10,338 bases of DNA from a bacterium (GTDB taxonomy: Bacteria > CSSED10-310 > JAJRTK01), in NCBI GenBank assembly GCA_024278345.1, contig JAJRTK010000306.1, forward strand, positions 1-10,338, read 5' to 3'. This document shows, piece by piece, positions 7,263 through 10,338 of this stretch (position 1 is its first letter; each line of letters opens with the position of its first letter). Both the position numbers and the translations under genes were made by a program. The notes beneath the pieces are model-generated. The model worked only from the letters and a program-made list of their open reading frames with translations, ran no database searches and was not told where the DNA came from.

Positions 7263-7508
7263 CTAGGGAATGAAATCGAGGCCCGACGCCATCCCATCGA
7301 AAGGATCCGAAATGGGCGCCTTGGCTCCAAGGACCTTTTGCTTGAGCTTCTCGAACTTATAGTGGACTTCGAACCGGCAAGTCCCACAACTGGTGCAAGC
7401 GCCAGTCCGGCTTTGAAGCTCGTCGAATCTGACGACGCCTTGAAGAACGGCTTGTTCGATGTCGCGATCCGTCACAAGATGGCAGTAGCAGAGAGTCTTG
7501 GGCATCAT
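7263..7508 (-). CDS. Bfd-like [2Fe-2S] ferredoxin
   Basis: This is an 81-residue protein. Cys7-x-Cys9 near the start and Cys38-x2-Cys41 match the cluster-ligand arrangement and spacing of bacterioferritin-associated ferredoxin (C-x-C, about 30 residues, C-x2-C). The intervening helix-rich stretch (TDRDIEQAVLQGVVRFDEL) also fits the BFD-like (2Fe-2S)-binding fold. A fifth cysteine, Cys44, follows directly. Such proteins reduce bacterioferritin to release iron, or serve as cluster modules of nitrite reductases and other redox enzymes; the partner is not visible here. The C-terminal 25 residues extend past the domain and lack motifs. ATG-ATG at 7508 is the natural start but has only a weak ribosome binding site. 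It lies 97 nt downstream of the Tudor-like gene on the same strand and converges with the binding-protein gene. Confidence 0.75.
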   Translation of the reverse strand: MMPKTLCYCHLVTDRDIEQAVLQGVVRFDELQSRTGACTSCGTCRFEVHYKFEKLKQKVLGAKAPISDPFDGMASGLDFIP

Positions 7509-7605
7509 AACCGGCTGCTCGGGCGTGTTTTTGGGGGGGACGCTCTTCAGGAGCCAACAGCAGGCTATCAGAGAATCGGTGCGTCGGCAAAGAAGATGTT
7601 CCCTC

Positions 7606-8286
7606 TCATCTCAGTCGTTGCATCACCAAGGTCCGCTCCTTGATCTTGCCCCGGGAAAAGAGAACGCCGATCCGCCGCGCCGTTTCAATTCCCGTGACGA
7701 TGCCAATGCCAAACCCCGGGTGGTAGATGAGCTCGCCCACCTTGAAGTCTTGGGCTATTTCGTAGCTCCTGGCGGACCAGGAAAAGTCGATTTTGGCTTC
7801 GGGAACCAGCGAACGGAGGTGCTGCAGCTCACTCTCGAGACGACTGACGCTGGCGTTGAGAGCCGCGATCTTGGATTCCAAGAGCCTGAGAAGACCCTTA
7901 CCGCGGCTAGTGCTACGGCCGGAGCCGCCCGATGGGTCGAGAATGCCCGCCGAAGCCACGGCATCGACGTAGCTGCGAAGCTCCGCTACCGCGCCGCGGG
8001 CACCGGGTAGGTCACCGCGAAGTATGCGCCCTCCCACGCGCTCGGTGTACTGCTCCATGAGTTCTTCAAGAGCCGCTTTCATTCCTCGTTGCCAGCTCCC
8101 GAACAGATCCCGCGCTGCTCCCACAACGCGGTCGTCCGCTTGATCTTCGGTAACCTTGCCCGATCGGATCGAAGCGATGGCAAGATCCAGGAACTCTTCA
8201 GTCGATAAACGGGTCAGGCCACTGTTTTCTAATGAGGCTTCCCCGGGGGGGGCTGCCGCCTTTTCCAGATGATCCGCTTTGGACAC
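7606..8286 (-). CDS. Coiled-coil protein with C-terminal Tudor/CarD-like domain
   Basis: From the GTG at 8286 this is 226 residues. Residues about 20-110 are helical and charged (STEEFLDLAIASIRSGK and on). A Gly/Ser-rich linker follows at about 115-130, then a heptad-like coiled coil (LLRLLESKIAALNASVSRLESEL, about 132-154). The last 45 residues, FKVGELIYHPGFGIGIVTGI followed by a strand pattern ending in KERTLVMQRL, resemble the small beta-barrel found in CarD-like proteins and at the C-terminus of PcrA/UvrD helicases, where it contacts RNA polymerase or nucleic acid. A role in transcription or DNA repair is therefore conceivable but not shown. The start rests on GGAGG placed 7 nt before the GTG. 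The same frame remains open to 8874, but it would then overlap the next gene and read through a repeat; the extra part is Gly/Pro/Ser-rich with weak codon bias. Confidence 0.72.
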   Translation of the reverse strand: MSKADHLEKAAAPPGEASLENSGLTRLSTEEFLDLAIASIRSGKVTEDQADDRVVGAARDLFGSWQRGMKAALEELMEQYTERVGGRILRGDLPGARGAVAELRSYVDAVASAGILDPSGGSGRSTSRGKGLLRLLESKIAALNASVSRLESELQHLRSLVPEAKIDFSWSARSYEIAQDFKVGELIYHPGFGIGIVTGIETARRIGVLFSRGKIKERTLVMQRLR

Positions 8287-8293
8287 GCCACTG

Positions 8294-8298
8294 CCTCC
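8294..8298 (-). promoter_or_regulatory. Shine-Dalgarno sequence selecting the GTG start at 8286
   Basis: The minus strand has GGAGG followed by 7 nt and then GTG TCC AAA. This is the only well-spaced site in the open frame and is why the shorter protein is preferred. Confidence 0.55.
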
Positions 8299-8566
8299 AG
8301 GTCCAGAACTTTCGCCGTTCTTGTCGCGAGGTGGTTTACGCTTGAGCTGGCGGATAATATCAATCTGTTGGGCAGGACACAACAATTCCCTTTCGTTTCC
8401 GTGCATCGTGAAGGGAAGCCGCGAGGATACCTGATCCATCAGCCCCGCTTCGGAGTTGGCCGGTTGGCTTTCTTCGATCAGCTCCCCGGGCCGGTCTGAG
8501 GCTTCGGTCTGGTGGCCTTGCGTGACCGTTCTTGAAGGTTGTCCACGGACTGCGCTGCCTGCTTTT

Positions 8567-8614
8567 TGTTGCGTTCCGCTCCCATCGGGCGTCGGCCGAC
8601 GCCCGCTACTCGCC
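8567..8614. repeat. Dispersed hairpin repeat, copy B, intergenic
   Basis: This is the gap-free partner of 4681-4728. The core 8586-8605 is a perfect 20-nt inverted repeat (CGGGCGTCGGCCGACGCCCG), longer than the copy A stem but in exactly the same aligned position. Two stem pairs are swapped between copies: C4703-G4716 against G8589-C8602, and G4704-C4715 against C8590-G8601. Pairing is kept in both. Confidence 0.75.
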
Positions 8615-8638
8615 ATTCTCCCCCTCTTGTCACCTTGC

Positions 8639-8659
8639 CCCGGGTCTCGGGACTCTGCC
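8639..8659. repeat. Degenerate direct repeat, first unit
   Basis: CCCGGGTCTCGGGACTCTGCC is similar to 8700-8720; both begin CCCGGG and end CTCTGCC. It lies 61 nt from the second unit and just past hairpin copy B, so it may be part of the same composite repeat. Confidence 0.45.
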
Positions 8660-8699
8660 ACAAATACCGTTTTTTCACTGTGCTCTGGAGGCCCTACCA

Positions 8700-8720
8700 C
8701 CCGGGGTCTGGGGCTCTGCC
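8700..8720. repeat. Degenerate direct repeat, second unit
   Basis: CCCGGGGTCTGGGGCTCTGCC resembles 8639-8659 and also CCACCGGGATCTGGAGCC at 4771-4788 beyond copy A. GCCCTA stands directly before this unit's CCAC (8691-8696) and also occurs upstream of the copy A match (4754-4759). Confidence 0.45.
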
Positions 8721-8740
8721 CAACTTTTTTGCATGGGGGA

Positions 8741-9820
8741 TCAGCTTTGCATGAGCTTCCGTAAGAAATCGGTTTCCTTAGGATTATGTTCCGTCTTGGC
8801 GTCGCAGACGATCTTGAGCAGTCGCAGAAGGGTTTCTCTTTCCTCATACTGTTTTGGGTCCTGGAAATAGGCAAGAAAAGTGGCCGGGGAGAAGCAGAGC
8901 TGTTGTCCCAGGATTTGCTCCCAGATTGCCGATGCTTGCAGGGCCCGTGCCAGCTCTCGGACGAGGTAGATTTCTTCCAGGGTCAAGGGGCCGTCGGAGT
9001 GAAGATAGGTGACCACGGCCAAGAGAGCTTGTTTTTCCTTGCCATGGAGCTGTGGCCTGAGCTCGAAGAGCTGCTCCTTCATCTGCCGAAGTTTGCCGTA
9101 CCTCGTTTTGGCCGAGCTGCCCACGCGCTTGGTGAGAGCGCGGCTGGAAAAGGCGCCGATGCCGATACTAAGGACAGGGAGGGCGTATCGAGCCGCCGTG
9201 TTCCTGAGAAGCACAACTCCAATTTTCCGGGCGATTCCCTTGTAAATTTGCCGTTTGGCCGCCGCGCTGCCCAGAAACTCCAACCCCGAGTAACTTCCCG
9301 CGGGGTGCAGGTCGAGGTTGCCCATCCCGAGAGCGGTTCCAAAGACGACGAGGGTCTCTTCCACATCGTTGATGGAGATGGGGATCCTGTTGATGGCGGC
9401 GACGTCGAAAGAGAGCCGGAGTTGGAGGTTCGTCAGATAGAGCATTTCCGCCATCGCCGAAGCGGCGCCCACCGTGAGGGTCATCCCCCAGGTCAGAAAT
9501 GACGCAAGTTCCGCCGCTGACACAGCGGCGCCAGCGGTTCCGCCAGCCAGAGCGGAAACCCGCATGCTGCCTTCCACCAAGAGATCCACCAGCTCGTCTT
9601 CCGACTTTGACGGATGGCTGAGCTCGAGCTCTTCGATCCGGTCCCAATCGTGGTAAGAGGCGACGAATCGGTGGAGGTTGTCCAAGAACCAGTCGCCACT
9701 CCGGAAAGCGTCCACGTCGAATGCCTTTTGGATCTCGCGCTCGATCTTGCGGATCTCCGCCCGGATCTCCTGAAGATTGATCCGGTTTCCCAGTAGTTTG
9801 GCGAAAAAACCTTCAGTCAC
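8741..9820 (-). CDS. EcsC-like protein with TerB-like C-terminal segment
   Basis: This is a 359-residue protein. Residues about 75-245 fit the EcsC family: a Gly/Ala-rich hydrophobic segment (SALAGGTAGAAVSAAELASF, 89-108), then a MAEMLYLTNLQLRL helix, and near 197-240 the typical KIGVVLLRN, Pro-containing hydrophobic helix and SSRALTKRVGSSAKTRY ending. About 259-357 is separate and helical, with HSDGPLTLEEIYLVREL (274-290) and a second acidic PKETDFLRKL near the end, resembling the paired acidic helices of TerB-like proteins. The biochemical role of EcsC proteins is poorly known; they are often membrane-associated. The start is a GTG at 9820, with GGAG 10 nt upstream. Only 3 nt separate it from the stop of the small membrane-protein gene, so the two are almost surely cotranscribed. 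Family assignments come from pattern recognition; EcsC is likely and TerB less certain. Confidence 0.75.
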   Translation of the reverse strand: MTEGFFAKLLGNRINLQEIRAEIRKIEREIQKAFDVDAFRSGDWFLDNLHRFVASYHDWDRIEELELSHPSKSEDELVDLLVEGSMRVSALAGGTAGAAVSAAELASFLTWGMTLTVGAASAMAEMLYLTNLQLRLSFDVAAINRIPISINDVEETLVVFGTALGMGNLDLHPAGSYSGLEFLGSAAAKRQIYKGIARKIGVVLLRNTAARYALPVLSIGIGAFSSRALTKRVGSSAKTRYGKLRQMKEQLFELRPQLHGKEKQALLAVVTYLHSDGPLTLEEIYLVRELARALQASAIWEQILGQQLCFSPATFLAYFQDPKQYEERETLLRLLKIVCDAKTEHNPKETDFLRKLMQS

Positions 9821-9823
9821 GTG

Positions 9824-10051
9824 TCAGGCTCCAGAGGCTTGGAGGACCAGAAGAAGGCAGCAGCCTAGAAGTACCAGCGCAAGAAAAATCACCAACATCC
9901 CCATGAGTCTAGCGGAAGTCCCTTCGCAGGCCACCGTGTAGAGCTCGAAGCGCCCTGTGCGAAGCCCCATCGCTCCCTTGACCAGAAACAAGAGTCCCAT
10001 GGGAATAAAGAGCGGAAGAAGCAAGAGCAACAAGATCCATCTCAGCACCAT
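9824..10051 (-). CDS. Small two-helix membrane protein
   Basis: This 75-residue protein consists of two hydrophobic helices (about 5-24 and 49-70) joined by a polar loop containing LRTGRFELYTVACEGTS. The ends are short, so a hairpin in the cytoplasmic membrane is expected. The ATG at 10051 is preceded by a G-rich GGGGGA, a weak ribosome binding site. The frame is open to an ATG at 10105, but the extra 18 residues are basic and lack a signal for translation. It is the first gene of a tight pair with the EcsC-like gene, which suggests a shared membrane function. I do not recognise a family. Confidence 0.65.
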   Translation of the reverse strand: MVLRWILLLLLLPLFIPMGLLFLVKGAMGLRTGRFELYTVACEGTSARLMGMLVIFLALVLLGCCLLLVLQASGA

Positions 10052-10338
10052 GAGTCCCCCAATCCGGCGGGCCGTCCTCCGGCAAACGAGAGAGGTAAAT
10101 TCCACTTTTCCGCGGGGAGCTCCCCGTAAAGCGGCGATGAACCCCGAAATTCCGCGCGCCGCGAAATCTCGGCGACGGGGCCCGCGGTTCTTGACGCGAC
10201 CAAGAGCAGGGACCTATCAGATCCGGTTGACAAGTCCACGCACGAAAGGAACCCACCGTTCAATTCCGTGAATCCCGTCCAGCCCGCCACCGGCAAGATG
10301 CCGGTGCCACCAGGGCGGCACCGCGGAGTGTAAAGCAA
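10052..10338. other. Upstream region of the membrane-protein operon
   Basis: This region should hold the promoter of the pair of genes ending at 8741, though no clear -35/-10 pair stands out. A minus-strand frame is open across it from the window edge, but its translation begins inside a known kind of repeat and shows no domain, so I do not call a gene. Confidence 0.4.
10281..10323. repeat. GC-rich hairpin repeat (reads GTGILPV on the minus strand)
   Basis: Two overlapping inverted repeats share a middle arm. CACCGGCA (10288-10295), loop AGA, then TGCCGGTG (10299-10306) gives an 8-bp stem. CGGTGCC (10302-10308), an 8-nt loop, then GGCACCG (10317-10323) gives a competing 7-bp stem. On the minus strand the core GGCACCGGCATCTTGCCGGT translates as GTGILPV, a phrase I recognise from spurious ORFs over repeats in many bacterial genomes. 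No U-tract follows, so it does not look like a terminator. Confidence 0.6.

Larger units (their letters stand above)
8287..8740. other. Repeat-bearing gap upstream of the Tudor-like gene
   Basis: This ~450-nt stretch lies between the EcsC-like gene and the Tudor-like gene. It holds hairpin repeat copy B (8567-8614) and two degenerate direct repeats (8639-8659 and 8700-8720). The Tudor-gene frame is open across it, with in-frame ATGs at 8616, 8439 and 8406, none with a clear ribosome binding site at a normal distance. I see no other gene. A promoter for the Tudor-like gene probably lies here, but I cannot point to one. Confidence 0.5.

Noticed and set aside
8287-8874. N-terminal extension of the Tudor-like protein to 422 residues
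   Set aside because: It overlaps the EcsC-like gene, passes through the hairpin repeat, and has low-complexity sequence; a well-spaced ribosome binding site supports the GTG at 8286.
8786-9502. Plus-strand open frame of 238 codons opposite the EcsC-like gene
   Set aside because: It is antisense to a gene with recognisable domains and an operon neighbour; the translation is charged and repetitive without motifs.
10042-10338. Minus-strand open frame running in from the window edge
   Set aside because: It starts within the hairpin repeat, overlaps the start of the small membrane-protein gene and shows no domain.

Overview
The window reads as moderately GC-rich bacterial chromosome, roughly 55-60% G+C by eye. 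Most genes sit in short operons on the minus strand, with two plus-strand genes. I see no rRNA, tRNA, CRISPR array, phage gene or transposase. A tandem PilZ protein, a solo Leu/Ile/Val-type binding lipoprotein, an EcsC-like protein and repeat-rich gaps would suit an Acidobacteriota- or Deltaproteobacteria-like lineage. No marker gene is present, so this placement is only a guess.

Positions 1-2673, minus strand: an FAD-dependent oxidoreductase (1363-2673) is followed, with a 4-nt ATGA overlap, by a family 2 glycosyltransferase (659-1366). About 70 nt further on comes a secreted protein with a strong ribosome binding site, cut off by the window edge (1-587). The first two probably cooperate in making or modifying a glycan or a lipid-linked sugar.

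Positions 2674-4500: a divergent regulatory gap precedes a plus-strand protein with two PilZ domains, both with intact c-di-GMP motifs, a long basic linker and a C-terminal membrane helix. I place its start at a TTG (3058) because of an excellent Shine-Dalgarno sequence.

Positions 4501-7217: a minus-strand orphan protein with a Lys/Arg/Pro-rich N-terminus (4599-5984) is divergent from a periplasmic-binding-protein-type lipoprotein (6102-7217).

Positions 7218-10051, minus strand: a small membrane protein (9824-10051) and an EcsC-like protein with a TerB-like tail (8741-9820) form one operon. A 454-nt repeat-bearing gap follows. Then come a coiled-coil protein with a C-terminal Tudor/CarD-like domain (7606-8286) and a Bfd-type [2Fe-2S] protein (7263-7508).

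The most interesting structure is non-coding. Two copies of a 48-nt element (4681-4728 and 8567-8614) align without gaps and share a central inverted repeat whose stem has two compensatory base-pair changes. One copy lies inside the 3' end of a gene and the other lies between genes. Weaker similarity continues beyond the 48 nt in both. A different hairpin repeat, of the kind that reads as GTGILPV when translated, lies at 10281-10323. No complete new defence or metabolic system is evident.
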